DNA of 64,000 nt from Pyruvatibacter sp. HU-CL02332 (GCF_040362765.1 NZ_BAABWK010000001.1:1837501-1901500), one strand, 5' to 3'; positions 17,138-25,550 are shown, counted from the stretch's first letter. The notes: generated by a model not told the origin, from the letters alone. Translations and numbers: made by a program.

Positions 17138-17632
17138 ATGAGATGGGAAGACCTCCCCGAGCAGCAATGTTCCATGGCCCGCACATCAGTTGTGCTCGGT
17201 GACCGGTGGACACTTGTCATTCTAAGTGATGTCTTTTTGGGCGTGCGCCGGTTCGATGATTTTCAAAAGCGCCTGGGCATTTCCCGCACCACTCTCGCAA
17301 ATCGCCTGAAACTGCTTGAGGAGCACGGCGTGCTTACCCAGCGCCAGTATCAGGACAAGCCACCACGATCTGAGTATCGCCTGACCGAAAAAGGCGTTGG
17401 CCTCTACCCCGCCATCATCGCGCTGCTGGACTGGGGTGACGAGCACTATTCAGACGCAGCAGGCCCGCCAATCCTGCGCCGTCACAAGACCTGCGGCCAT
17501 GATTTCCGCGGCGTCATGCATTGCAGCGAGTGCGGTGAGGCCGTCAGCCCGCGCGACGTCGAGGCGCGAAAGCGCGAGGCCGATGAACGCTTTCCGGAAG
17601 TCAAACGCGGGCCTTTTACATACGCATCGTGA
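17138..17632 (+). CDS. HxlR family winged-helix regulator with C-terminal Cys/His cluster
   Basis: Transcription factor of 164 residues. The winged helix spans about residues 10-95, with the family N-terminal Cys (C11 in QQCSMARTSVVLGDRWT) and recognition region LGISRTTLANRLKLLEEHGVL. After it comes an extra region with H116-x2-C119-x-H121 and C129-x2-C132, a possible small zinc ribbon not present in short HxlR proteins. ATG at 17138 follows GGAG by seven bases. It diverges from molybdopterin oxidoreductase 2, so regulation of that gene is likely; two SDR genes follow on the same strand. Confidence 0.9.
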   Translation: MRWEDLPEQQCSMARTSVVLGDRWTLVILSDVFLGVRRFDDFQKRLGISRTTLANRLKLLEEHGVLTQRQYQDKPPRSEYRLTEKGVGLYPAIIALLDWGDEHYSDAAGPPILRRHKTCGHDFRGVMHCSECGEAVSPRDVEARKREADERFPEVKRGPFTYAS

Positions 17633-17767
17633 CCTTGGCGTCCTGGGTCATCCAACGCCTTCCATTGTTTCAGCACTGATTCCCCTACGTCAGGCTTGAC
17701 GGGTTTGGCGGACTCTCGCCTGCGTGTCAGTCTTCCCGGCAAAACACGCTGTGGGAGGCGACTTGTT

Positions 17768-18604
17768 GTGACAAATCATGTGGAAAACAAGGTCATTGTG
17801 GTGACCGGCGCAGGTGGCGGCTTTGGCCGCCTGGTGGCGCAAAAGGCGTCGGCACTCGGCGCGAAGATCGTCTGTGCCGACATTGATGAAGCCGCGCTCG
17901 CTGAAACGGTGAAGCAGGTGACCGATGCAGGCGGTAGCGCCACCGGCATTACCACCAATGTGGCAGACCTCGAGCAGATGCGCGCCATGGCGAAGCACGC
18001 CGTGGACACATACGGCGCCATCGACGTGATGATCAACAATGCGGGTACTATGCCGCTGGCCTTTTTCGCTGATCATGCAGCGGCAGCTGAGCAATGGTCG
18101 CGCTGCATCGACGTCAACATCAAGGGCGTGCTCAACGGCGTGTCGGCTGTTTACGACCAGATGATGGCGCAGGGCCGTGGCCATGTGATCAACTTGTCGT
18201 CGATCTACGGCAATTTTCCTGTGCTTGGCTCCGGCGTCTATCAGGCCACCAAGACGGCAGTGAATTACCTGTCTGAATCTCTGCGCGTCGAAGCACAGGG
18301 CAAGATCAAGGTCACCATCATCAAGCCAACGGGCGTGCCAGGCACAGCCCTTGGGACGGGCGTCGTCAATCCTGACGCTGTCGTCGGCATTCTCGGCCAG
18401 AACGCGCTGAGCTATGGCGAGACCATGGGGCAATACGCTGAAGGCCAGTTGTCACCCGCGCAAGCTGACCCGGACAGTGCCGAATATGCGGTACTGGATC
18501 CCGGCTATATCGCTGATGCCATCGTGATGGTCATCGACCAGCCCTGGGGCGTGTCTCTGGGGGACGTCACCATCCGCGCCACGGGCGACGGCTACATACT
18601 CTAA
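17768..18604 (+). CDS. Short-chain dehydrogenase/reductase (SDR) 2
   Basis: NAD(P)-dependent oxidoreductase of 278 residues starting at GTG 17768, supported by GGGAGG nine bases upstream. The cofactor motif is TGAGGGFGR, the acidic residue ADIDEA suggests NAD, NNAG is present, the catalytic Ser lies in INLSSIYG, and Y-x3-K is YQATKTA. A C-terminal extension after residue 200 (VVNPDAVVGILGQNALSYGETMGQY region) is longer than in FabG. It is followed after 26 bases by SDR 3, so the two probably form one operon. Substrate unknown. Confidence 0.9.
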   Translation: MTNHVENKVIVVTGAGGGFGRLVAQKASALGAKIVCADIDEAALAETVKQVTDAGGSATGITTNVADLEQMRAMAKHAVDTYGAIDVMINNAGTMPLAFFADHAAAAEQWSRCIDVNIKGVLNGVSAVYDQMMAQGRGHVINLSSIYGNFPVLGSGVYQATKTAVNYLSESLRVEAQGKIKVTIIKPTGVPGTALGTGVVNPDAVVGILGQNALSYGETMGQYAEGQLSPAQADPDSAEYAVLDPGYIADAIVMVIDQPWGVSLGDVTIRATGDGYIL

Positions 18605-18630
18605 GAACACTCCGTACAGGGAACAAAATC

Positions 18631-19416
18631 ATGCAGATAGACAGCACAACAGCTGCCGTTGTGACCGGCGGCGCATCGGGATTGGGCAAGGCCAGCGCGC
18701 AGGCATTGGGTGATGCGGGCGTCAAGGTCGCGATCTTTGATCTTAACGAAGAGGCCGGTGAGGCCATGGCCAAATCCATTGGCGGCATCTTCTGCAAGGT
18801 CGATGTGACTGACGAGGAAAGCGTGGTTGCCGGATTTGAAAAAGCCCGCGCCGCCCATGGTCAGGAACGCATCTGTGTCCACTGCGCCATGACCTCAAAG
18901 GGCGGCAAGAAGACCGTCGGGCGCAACCGGGAAACCGGTGAGTTCATGCGTTTTCCAACCGAAGACTATGCCTACTCCATCAATGGCATTCTTGTGGCCA
19001 GCTATCGGGTGGCATCTCTGTCGGCCCTGGGCATGGCGTCGCTCGAGCCCAATGAAGATGGAGAACGCGGCGTCATCACGCTGACGGCGTCTGTTGCCGC
19101 ACAGGACGCGCAGATGGGCCAGGTCGGCTACGGCTCCGGCAAGGCTGGCGTGAATGGCCTGGTGTTGCCCATGGCCCGCGATATGATGGATCTGGGCATT
19201 CGCGTGAACTCGATCATGCCCGGCATCTTCGCCACACCACCCATGCAGGCCGCGCCGCCGAAAGTGTTGCAGGGCCTGTCAGCGTCAGTGCCGTTCCCAA
19301 AACGTCTGGGCAACCCGCCGGAGTTTGCCAGCTTCGTAATGGAGCTGGTCCGAAACACATACTTCAATGGACAGGCCATCCGCCTGGACGGCGGCATTCG
19401 CATGCCCCCGCGCTAG
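18631..19416 (+). CDS. SDR 3, 3-hydroxyacyl-CoA dehydrogenase type 2-like
   Basis: SDR of 261 residues closest in pattern to HSD17B10-type 3-hydroxyacyl-CoA dehydrogenases: TGGASGLG cofactor motif, FDLNEE acidic switch for NAD, long segment before the active site, TASVAAQDAQMGQVGYGSGKAG containing Ser and Y-x3-K, and the family end NGQAIRLDGGIRMPPR. Such enzymes oxidise 3-hydroxyacyl-CoA or hydroxysteroids. AGGGAA supplies the ribosome site. It is co-directional with SDR 2 and ends four bases before the convergent membrane-protein gene. Confidence 0.9.
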   Translation: MQIDSTTAAVVTGGASGLGKASAQALGDAGVKVAIFDLNEEAGEAMAKSIGGIFCKVDVTDEESVVAGFEKARAAHGQERICVHCAMTSKGGKKTVGRNRETGEFMRFPTEDYAYSINGILVASYRVASLSALGMASLEPNEDGERGVITLTASVAAQDAQMGQVGYGSGKAGVNGLVLPMARDMMDLGIRVNSIMPGIFATPPMQAAPPKVLQGLSASVPFPKRLGNPPEFASFVMELVRNTYFNGQAIRLDGGIRMPPR

Positions 19417-19420
19417 CGCC

Positions 19421-19885
19421 TTAGCCTGACGCCAGCAGGACAACAATTGCTGCGCCCGCGAGGGCAAACTGGGCAGCATCCATCAAGAAGATGAACCGCA
19501 TTGGGCCGGACAACACGGGCCAGTAGCGCTCGCCCTGTCGCTCGCCATTTCTCAGAATGGGTACGTTGCCCAGAAACTGAGAAAAGTGAGCCGCCGCAAT
19601 CGCGAGTAGCACAACGACCCGCTCAGTGGCAGACGTGAAGTGCGGACCGCCAGCAATGAGCAAGGCGAACAGACAAAGGCAGAGCAGCGCAAAGGCGCCG
19701 TTAAATCCACCCAGAAACCGAATGCCCGCTGCCATGGAGTCAAACACCGGTGATGACCGTGCCGAGCGCGGGACCATTACCTTCGCCGCTGCATATTGCT
19801 GGAAACCAAAATACCGCAGCGCTGCAGAGAACCAGAGCAGGCTGGCCAGAAGGGCTGTTCCGTAGATCAGATCAACAAACATCAT
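19421..19885 (-). CDS. Small integral membrane protein, four predicted helices
   Basis: Protein of 154 residues with four hydrophobic segments, near residues 3-25, 55-80, 88-108 and 132-152. No motif allows naming. It begins MMFVDLIYGTALLASLLWF behind GAGGT. It diverges from the MarR regulator across an 86-base interval packed with TAGTCCAA half-sites, so it is probably that regulator's target. Members of such small four-helix families are sometimes near SDR or oxidoreductase genes, but no function is known to me. Confidence 0.75.
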   Translation of the reverse strand: MMFVDLIYGTALLASLLWFSAALRYFGFQQYAAAKVMVPRSARSSPVFDSMAAGIRFLGGFNGAFALLCLCLFALLIAGGPHFTSATERVVVLLAIAAAHFSQFLGNVPILRNGERQGERYWPVLSGPMRFIFLMDAAQFALAGAAIVVLLASG

Positions 19886-19930
19886 TTACCTCGCCTGACC
19901 GCCTTGCAGCCAGCGCGCCTATCTGAAAAA

Positions 19931-19971
19931 TTAGTCCAAGTTTGGCTCATTAGTAATCCAAGGTTGGACTA
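19931..19971. promoter_or_regulatory. Tandem operator-like sites upstream of marR
   Basis: TTAGTCCAA at 19931-19939 and TTGGACTA at 19964-19971 are inverted; between them lie TTTGGCTCA and AATCCAA, giving two imperfect palindromes side by side. The last arm abuts the regulator's TTG start. The half-site equals that at 17044-17064. Autoregulation is likely. Confidence 0.55.
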
Positions 19972-20421
19972 TTGTCAAAAACAAAGCGTTCCGGCGGTGA
20001 CCCTCGTGTTTTCTTTCTCCTCCAGCAGGCCAATGCCTCCCTGTTTCGTGCAGCGGACGCCCTCATTCGCGAACGCGAGGGCATTTTGACAGCACATCAG
20101 GTGATCCTCTTCGCACTTGATGCTGACGATGGCCTCACAATGTCTGACCTTGCGACAAGGGTTGGTATGTCGCGAACACGACTGACCAATCTTCTAGACA
20201 CTCTGGAAGAAAAGAATCTTGTGCGCCGTGCCCAGTCTGAAGCGGACGGACGCGTATTCAATGTCATGATCGAAAAGTCAGGCCGCGACCTTATCGGGCG
20301 CAGCAGGTCGCAGGTCAGAGACATGAATGAGAAATTGCTGGAACCGTTTGACAAAGCCGAACGTGAAACAATCGGCGCATTCCTAACTCATGTTGTCAGA
20401 ACGTCGAAGTCGCTGGCCTAG
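19972..20421 (+). CDS. MarR family transcriptional regulator
   Basis: Winged-helix regulator of 149 residues. The DNA-binding part is GLTMSDLATRVGMSRTRLTNLLDTLEEKNLVRR followed by the wing AQSEADGRVFNVMIEKSG, flanked by the dimerisation helices of the family. The start is a TTG at 19972; no in-frame ATG lies upstream of the helix-turn-helix, and AGG at 19961 is the only ribosome-site candidate. It diverges from a membrane-protein gene and has operator-like repeats touching its start codon. Confidence 0.9.
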   Translation: MSKTKRSGGDPRVFFLLQQANASLFRAADALIREREGILTAHQVILFALDADDGLTMSDLATRVGMSRTRLTNLLDTLEEKNLVRRAQSEADGRVFNVMIEKSGRDLIGRSRSQVRDMNEKLLEPFDKAERETIGAFLTHVVRTSKSLA

Positions 20422-20438
20422 CGGTCCAGCGGGAATGC

Positions 20439-21011
20439 TTAGACCCGCTCCAGCGGCGCGTGCGGAACAGGTGGCAGCGAGACGTCGATGCTATCGCCGG
20501 GCCGAACAACGCCGCCGAGAACAACGACACCCATAACACCTGCTTTTCGGATGAGATGCCCGTCTGCGTTCTTGTAGGCAACGCGCTTGAGCAGTCCCGG
20601 CCGGAAGGCTTCGATCTGCTGGCAGGGGTTGCGCAGGCCGGTGAGGCTGACAAGGGCCGTTGCGCCGATCTTCAGCGTCGTGCCGGTTGGCAATGACAGA
20701 AGGTCGATGCCGCGCGTGGTGATGTTTTCGCCAAGGTCGCCGGCCTTGATGTCAAAGTCAGGCTGAAGCTCATCGAAAAGCTCCGCATGCATGAGATGCA
20801 CTTGTCTGAGATTAGGCTGGGTCGGGTCTGCTGCGACACGGGAGCGATGCCTGACCTGCGCGCCCTTGTGGCAGTCGCCGGCAACGCCCAGCCCGGCCAC
20901 AAGCTCTATCTCGTCTGCGGCCTGTTTGCTGAAGGCATGGTCCAGACTGATATGGACGCCAAGGACGCTGGCTGGTGCGGTCATGGTCATGATGGCGATT
21001 TGATCGCACAT
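20439..21011 (-). CDS. MOSC domain-containing protein
   Basis: Protein of up to 190 residues with the MOSC fold found at the C-terminus of molybdenum cofactor sulfurases and in YiiM-like Moco-dependent hydroxylaminopurine reductases. The conserved Cys, C130 in TGLRNPCQQIE, is the usual Moco-binding position. Other family segments are GDLGENITTRGIDL and GVMGVVVLGG. Three starts are possible (21011, 20990, 20984); none has a strong ribosome site. It may form a one-subunit molybdoenzyme, which is notable near two molybdopterin oxidoreductase genes, though those use a different cofactor form. Confidence 0.88.
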   Translation of the reverse strand: MCDQIAIMTMTAPASVLGVHISLDHAFSKQAADEIELVAGLGVAGDCHKGAQVRHRSRVAADPTQPNLRQVHLMHAELFDELQPDFDIKAGDLGENITTRGIDLLSLPTGTTLKIGATALVSLTGLRNPCQQIEAFRPGLLKRVAYKNADGHLIRKAGVMGVVVLGGVVRPGDSIDVSLPPVPHAPLERV

Positions 21012-21037
21012 GGAGTGACGCGCCGCAAATCAGATCA

Positions 21038-21082
21038 GCCATGCGCAGCACCGAAAGATCTAACTCTCGTGCTGCGCATGGC
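21038..21082. terminator. Perfect 14-bp stem between DUF1254 and MOSC genes
   Basis: GCCATGCGCAGCAC (21038-21051) pairs perfectly with GTGCTGCGCATGGC (21069-21082) around a 17-base loop, just after the DUF1254 stop and 27 bases before the MOSC start. It lacks a following T-run, so a processing or regulatory hairpin is as likely as a terminator. Confidence 0.45.
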
Positions 21083-21088
21083 CTGTTT

Positions 21089-22504
21089 CTAGGAAGAGGT
21101 GTCGCGGGTCAGTGGGGGAGGCGTCCAGTCGCCGCCCAGCACATCGTCACCCGGCCAGTAGATGCGTAGCAGGGTCTTGAAGTTGCCTTTGGGTGTTGGC
21201 ACCCAGTTGGCTCCATCTTCCGGCGCTGCGCGTGACAGAACAATATCGACACTGCCCTCTTCATTGGTCACAGGTTTGTGCTGGCTGCCCAGGGAGTACC
21301 GGTTGTGCTCATTGGCTTCCAGATATCCCTCCTGGTCATACAAAGTGACCGACCAGAAGGCGGATGTGGGCGGCAGATCGTCAGCTTCAAAGTGAAGTCG
21401 ATAAATGCTGTTGCCATTGAGCGGCTCACCATCAGCATCAAGCTGCGACACGGCGTAGACCGCATCTTCCACGAGATTGGCGCCAAGGCCCCACATGGCC
21501 CAGTAAGCACGACGTCCATAGTCGGTGCCCCAGGTTCCCATGCGCTCCACATTGAAGATCCATGAGCCGTCCTGCTTGGTGCCTTCATAGAACGCTTTGA
21601 CATAGGCCGCCTGTTTGGCGGCAGCGCCGCTGGCCAGGGTTTCCTGTACCTGCGGGTCCAGATCTTCAAACGAGATGTCGGCATCTGGTGTCATGCCGAT
21701 GGAGGCAAGCAGAGCAACCATGTCTGCATCATCAGCCGGTGAAGCATTGTCGGCCCAGACATCCAGAAAACCATCGAAGTAGGCGTTCGCCGGCATCCTC
21801 AGAGAATAGGGAATGGGCTTGCCGACTTTGGTGGCCTCATAGGCGGGAACATAATCGGCAAACGGATCATCGCCACCCTGAGCCTGTGCATATGTCATCA
21901 GCACATAGGCATCTTGCAGCTTGCCGACGGCTGCTGCGTCCTGCGGGGAGTCCGCCTGAATACGGCCCGTGATCCAGACCATGTTGGTGGGGCTGACGAC
22001 TTTCTCATATCCCTCCGGCACGTCACCGCTCCAGGCCTGGTTCACCAGAAAGTATTTCTGGGCATCCTGACCTGTGGTGCGTGAGCCAATGCTCTTGAAC
22101 GTATTGGTCCAGGCATCGATGAGCGGCATCACATAGTAGCGATCCCCCATGTCCGGAATTTCAAACACAACCGGACCCTTGCTGAGGTCAACCCAGCCCA
22201 CGCTGTAAAGCGTATTGCGGTTGCCCAGAACCACGGCACGGTTCTGAGGCTGAGCAAGACGTTTGAAGTGGATGAAGTGATTGGGAACAGACCGTTCGCG
22301 GAATGGCACCGTGAACATCACGTCCTGGCTCTTCTTCATCACCACCAAAGGGTAGGCGTAGTCAAAGATGGTCTCAGCCTGTGCCTGGGTCAAAGGCTGC
22401 GACGTCGCAGGTGGCTCGGTTGCCTGTGCGGCGGGCGCTGCCAGGAAGCTGACCAGAAGCAGACGCGTTGCGTGGCCGGTAAGCCGTTGGCGAAAAGTGC
22501 GCAT
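21089..22504 (-). CDS. Secreted DUF1254/DUF1214 family protein
   Basis: Exported protein of 471 residues. The signal peptide is residues 1-28 (basic start, LLLVSFLAAPAAQA, cleavage after AQA). The DUF1254 domain begins near AETIFDYAYPLVVMKKSQDVMF and includes RNTLYSVGWVDLSKGPVVFEIP; the DUF1214 part at the C-terminus has FWSVTLYDQEGYL and NRYSLGSQ. Family function is unknown. It begins three bases after the stop of the fatty acid hydroxylase gene, so the two are one operon under the divergent Crp/Fnr regulator. Confidence 0.92.
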   Translation of the reverse strand: MRTFRQRLTGHATRLLLVSFLAAPAAQATEPPATSQPLTQAQAETIFDYAYPLVVMKKSQDVMFTVPFRERSVPNHFIHFKRLAQPQNRAVVLGNRNTLYSVGWVDLSKGPVVFEIPDMGDRYYVMPLIDAWTNTFKSIGSRTTGQDAQKYFLVNQAWSGDVPEGYEKVVSPTNMVWITGRIQADSPQDAAAVGKLQDAYVLMTYAQAQGGDDPFADYVPAYEATKVGKPIPYSLRMPANAYFDGFLDVWADNASPADDADMVALLASIGMTPDADISFEDLDPQVQETLASGAAAKQAAYVKAFYEGTKQDGSWIFNVERMGTWGTDYGRRAYWAMWGLGANLVEDAVYAVSQLDADGEPLNGNSIYRLHFEADDLPPTSAFWSVTLYDQEGYLEANEHNRYSLGSQHKPVTNEEGSVDIVLSRAAPEDGANWVPTPKGNFKTLLRIYWPGDDVLGGDWTPPPLTRDTSS

Positions 22505-22507
22505 GGT

Positions 22508-23347
22508 CTAGTTCTCCACCACAGGTGTTGAGGTTACAGGCACCGGGGAAGGCGTGGTGCTGATGATGGGCCACAGCAGCTGTTCTGCGATGCTTGTGTC
22601 CGGCAGGTTTTCGACGCCGATTTCTTCCGGGTACTGACGGGTGATCTTGGCAGTGCCGAACAGCACGTCCCAGAAGAACAGCAGATTGCCGAAATTACCC
22701 TTGTAGTTGGTGACACCATCCGCGGCGTGTTTGCCGTGGTGGGCGCTGTGCGTGGCAGGTGTGGAGATGGTCCGCTCGACCACCCACATGACAGGCGACA
22801 GCCAGCTGATCTTGTAGAGCGGGGCATCCCAGCGAACGTCGGAGTGAGCGCCATAAATGACCGTCATCTTGATGACGATGTACACCGCATAGACCCAGCC
22901 GCCGCCCATGAAGATGAGCGCGCCGGAGAGCCACAGACCCGGCATCAGCAGGTAGTAGAAGAGATTGTTCCGGTACACGATGCGGATCGACATGTATGGC
23001 GCATTGTGGTGCGGCCGATGCAGCTTGTAGAGCGCAGGCACCGAGTGAGACAGCCGGTGCCACCAGTACTGGGTCATGTCGTCAAAGACGATGAACAGCG
23101 CGAAAACAGCCAGAAACGGCCAGTCCTTGAGAACACCTGCCGCATCCGGCGCGATGAAAGCTGCCACCACGGCGCCGCCTGCCAGCACAAATGGCTGGGT
23201 AAAGGCGGACAGCACACCCGTGGACACGATCTCCACGATCGCGTCACCACGATTTTGTCCCGGCTTCTTGAAGAAGCTGGTGAAAAGGATTTCGAGAAGC
23301 ACAAATCCGATAAGCACTGCGAAGATAACGGCGATTTCCGGCTGCAT
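22508..23347 (-). CDS. Fatty acid hydroxylase / sterol desaturase family membrane protein
   Basis: Integral membrane di-iron oxygenase (279 aa). The histidine boxes are visible: HRLSH, LHRPHH, and THSAHHGKH near the C-terminus, embedded among four or more hydrophobic helices. The ATG at 23347 is preceded by GGGAGA with six bases spacing, which rules out the longer reading from 23413. It forms an operon with the secreted DUF1254 protein and is divergent from a Crp/Fnr regulator. Family members hydroxylate or desaturate sterols, carotenoids or lipids; the substrate here is unknown. Confidence 0.92.
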   Translation of the reverse strand: MQPEIAVIFAVLIGFVLLEILFTSFFKKPGQNRGDAIVEIVSTGVLSAFTQPFVLAGGAVVAAFIAPDAAGVLKDWPFLAVFALFIVFDDMTQYWWHRLSHSVPALYKLHRPHHNAPYMSIRIVYRNNLFYYLLMPGLWLSGALIFMGGGWVYAVYIVIKMTVIYGAHSDVRWDAPLYKISWLSPVMWVVERTISTPATHSAHHGKHAADGVTNYKGNFGNLLFFWDVLFGTAKITRQYPEEIGVENLPDTSIAEQLLWPIISTTPSPVPVTSTPVVEN

Positions 23348-23410
23348 GGCGGGTCTCCCTAGCCTGGTTCTTGTGACCTTGACCCATTGGGTAGCACCGG
23401 CGATTGCCAA

Positions 23411-23434
23411 CAAATGTTAAGTATTTTACATTTG
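23411..23434. promoter_or_regulatory. Crp/Fnr-type operator, CAAATGT-N10-ACATTTG
   Basis: Perfect 7-bp arms at 23411-23417 and 23428-23434; the inner part reads TGTTA-N6-TTACA, the same layout as the TGTGA-N6-TCACA site of Crp. It lies seven bases before the Crp/Fnr gene start and 64 before the hydroxylase start, so autoregulation and control of the divergent operon are likely. Confidence 0.6.
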
Positions 23435-23441
23435 AAAAATC

Positions 23442-24131
23442 ATGCGCGACCTCCTGCAGTTCAACACCCGCCCGTTCATGGACATGCTGACGCCGGCCAT
23501 CGCTGATCGCGTGCGGGCCGAGGCGACAATTTCCAGATTTACCAACGGACAGTTGATCCAAAGCCGCGGTGACACGAGGGCAGGCCTCTCCATCATCAAA
23601 TCCGGTGCCGGACAGATGGGCGTCTTTGGCGAAGACGGTACATTCGTGATGATGTCGGTATTGGGGCCCGGTCAGACTTTCGGTGAAGTCACTTTGTTCA
23701 CGGACATTCCCCGCACGCAGGATTTCGTCGCCATTGGCCCGACAGAAATCTATCAGCTGCCCGCCGCTCGTTTCCGGGCCCTGTGTGAGGATGAGCCGGG
23801 TCTGCTTGAAACCCTGCTGTCCATCACGCTGGCCCGCTCGCACTTTCTGCTGGACGTCCTGGATTCAATCCGCCGCCTGCCTCTGCGCGAGCGGGTGGCA
23901 AAGACCTTGTATTCAATGGACCTGACAGCGGGCCAGCACGGACATATCCAATGCCGACAGGAGGATCTCGCCGACATGATCGGCATCTCCCGCGTCTCCC
24001 TCAGCAAGGCGCTGAAAGACCTCACGGCACTCGGCCTCATCAAGCTGGGCTATGGCAGCATTTCTTTCCCGGACGTCGAGAAATTCCGCGACTGGGTCGC
24101 GCGTCACTGCAACGTGGCGATTGTCTCGTAG
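23442..24131 (+). CDS. Crp/Fnr family transcriptional regulator
   Basis: Regulator of 229 residues. The cyclic-nucleotide-binding-type domain covers about residues 10-125 (GQLIQSRGDTRAGLSIIKSG, VLGPGQTFGEVTLF), then a dimer helix and a C-terminal helix-turn-helix (CRQEDLADMIGISRVSLSKALKDLTALGLI). The N-terminal Cys cluster of Fnr is absent, so it is not an iron-sulfur oxygen sensor. The phosphate-binding Arg-Ser pair of Crp is also not clear. No strong ribosome site precedes the ATG. It is divergent from the hydroxylase operon with a matching palindrome between. Confidence 0.92.
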   Translation: MRDLLQFNTRPFMDMLTPAIADRVRAEATISRFTNGQLIQSRGDTRAGLSIIKSGAGQMGVFGEDGTFVMMSVLGPGQTFGEVTLFTDIPRTQDFVAIGPTEIYQLPAARFRALCEDEPGLLETLLSITLARSHFLLDVLDSIRRLPLRERVAKTLYSMDLTAGQHGHIQCRQEDLADMIGISRVSLSKALKDLTALGLIKLGYGSISFPDVEKFRDWVARHCNVAIVS

Positions 24132-24222
24132 TGTCAAAGAGGCATCTCATGTAAGAGCCGAATTGGAAGCGCGTGCCCGTTCTCGCGCCACTTCATCAGG
24201 CCCTGGGTTCCGCCGGTGGTCC

Positions 24223-24903
24223 CTATCTGGATATCGCGTCCATCAGGATAAAAAAGAGCGGTACGGGTGCCACAGCCAGCGCAACGCTGACAACAAACTG
24301 TCGAAACGGCATCAGTCGACCAAGACCGACAGTGAGCGCGATCCCGCCACCACCGCCTAGGACGACATTGCCGGGAGTATTGATCAAAACAGCAAGGGTC
24401 AGGCCGCGGAAAGCCATGGCCCGCGCGATCCAGTGTGACAGTCCAAACCGCCAGCCGACACGGCTGCGGCAGCTTCCGCCCACCTTGGGGGTGTTGCCAT
24501 AGGCAACAAGGGCCTCAGCAGCGTGTGCAAGGCCCATTCGCCGCAGGAACGCACCTGCGGCCGAGTCCGGTATCTGCCTCCCAACAAAGAAAGACAGGCA
24601 TAGGGCCGCCACGGTTGACAGGTACACGGGGGCCGCCAGATCAGCGCCGAAGAAGACCAGCAGCATCAGCCCAATTTCGGCACCAGGCACGAACGGGCAC
24701 GCCAGAAGTGCCACGTAGATCAAAAGGATCGAGATGAGAAGGGGTAGCGCAAGTCCATCGCGCGCCAGACCCGGAAAATCCAGGGCAGATGCCACATGGC
24801 CGGCCAGCCCTTGTCCGCCAACGGCCAGAGCAAAGCACACAGCGCCAGCAAGCAGGGCAATCTTGACGTTGCCAGCGGTCAGCGTTTCAGTCAGACGGCT
24901 CAT
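24223..24903 (-). CDS. Integral membrane protein, possibly VTT/DedA-like
   Basis: Protein of 226 residues with about six hydrophobic segments. Segments CPFVPGAEIGLMLLVFFG, SFFVGRQIPD and NTPGNVVLGGGGGIAL recall the Pro/Gly-rich re-entrant loops of the TVP38/DedA (VTT) family of lipid flippases, but the match is loose. The ATG at 24903 overlaps the TGA of the upstream DUF2306 gene (ATGA), so translation is coupled; the longer reading from 25167 is rejected. It ends facing the Crp/Fnr gene. Confidence 0.7.
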   Translation of the reverse strand: MSRLTETLTAGNVKIALLAGAVCFALAVGGQGLAGHVASALDFPGLARDGLALPLLISILLIYVALLACPFVPGAEIGLMLLVFFGADLAAPVYLSTVAALCLSFFVGRQIPDSAAGAFLRRMGLAHAAEALVAYGNTPKVGGSCRSRVGWRFGLSHWIARAMAFRGLTLAVLINTPGNVVLGGGGGIALTVGLGRLMPFRQFVVSVALAVAPVPLFFILMDAISR

Positions 24904-25550
24904 GCGTGCACCGGACGGAAGGTGCGTGCTGTGCGGATAAGAAATTCTGCGAGCAGCAGATTCAACGCCCATGCGAGGACCATCATGACGTCGCGCGCGG
25001 GTCCCACAAGATCTGTCCCAACAACTATTGCCCAGCCGATACCAAGAACAGTCTGGGTGGAAGCGCCCTGACCAATCGCATAGGCGCGAAGCATGGCCGC
25101 GCTGTGCCCACTCACATTGCGTGACCTGACTGCGATAACGGCCCAGATGATCAGGCCGACCATCCACACGCTGAGAAAAATGCGGGTCCAGTAGAGCAGC
25201 AGACCCTGAAGTTCAGCAGGGAACATGAAGGCATGAGTCATCCAAAGTCCGGTGGCGGCGCTGACGCATCCAGCCGCAGCAACCACCCGGCCCGCCACGC
25301 GATGTATCTCTGGATGGTGCCGCCGCACGCTTGGCACGAATTGCAACGCCCCCACGAGGCAGAACACAAAACTGCTCAATATGTGCAGCACGACTGGCAG
25401 GGGTGCAGCGAGGGCGCGCGGGTTGTCCGGCATGATGGCCAGCAAGCCAGCCAGATCAGCGATGCGCACCAGACCGCCAAATGTCGGTACAAAGGAATAG
25501 ACAAGAATAAAGGCAAGCAGGGTCCATTCGCGTGTGGTGATGGTCTTCAT
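24900..25550 (-). CDS. DUF2306 family membrane protein
   Basis: Integral membrane protein of 216 residues with six or so helices. Histidines in helices and loops are typical of the family: VLHILSSFVFCLVGALQFVP, RRHHPEIHRVAGR, THAFMFP, and GHSAAMLRAYA. The pattern suggests a haem- or quinone-related membrane protein, though this is not established. It leads a two-gene minus-strand unit with the VTT-like gene (4-base overlap) and is divergent from the LysR regulator. Confidence 0.85.
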   Translation of the reverse strand: MKTITTREWTLLAFILVYSFVPTFGGLVRIADLAGLLAIMPDNPRALAAPLPVVLHILSSFVFCLVGALQFVPSVRRHHPEIHRVAGRVVAAAGCVSAATGLWMTHAFMFPAELQGLLLYWTRIFLSVWMVGLIIWAVIAVRSRNVSGHSAAMLRAYAIGQGASTQTVLGIGWAIVVGTDLVGPARDVMMVLAWALNLLLAEFLIRTARTFRPVHA

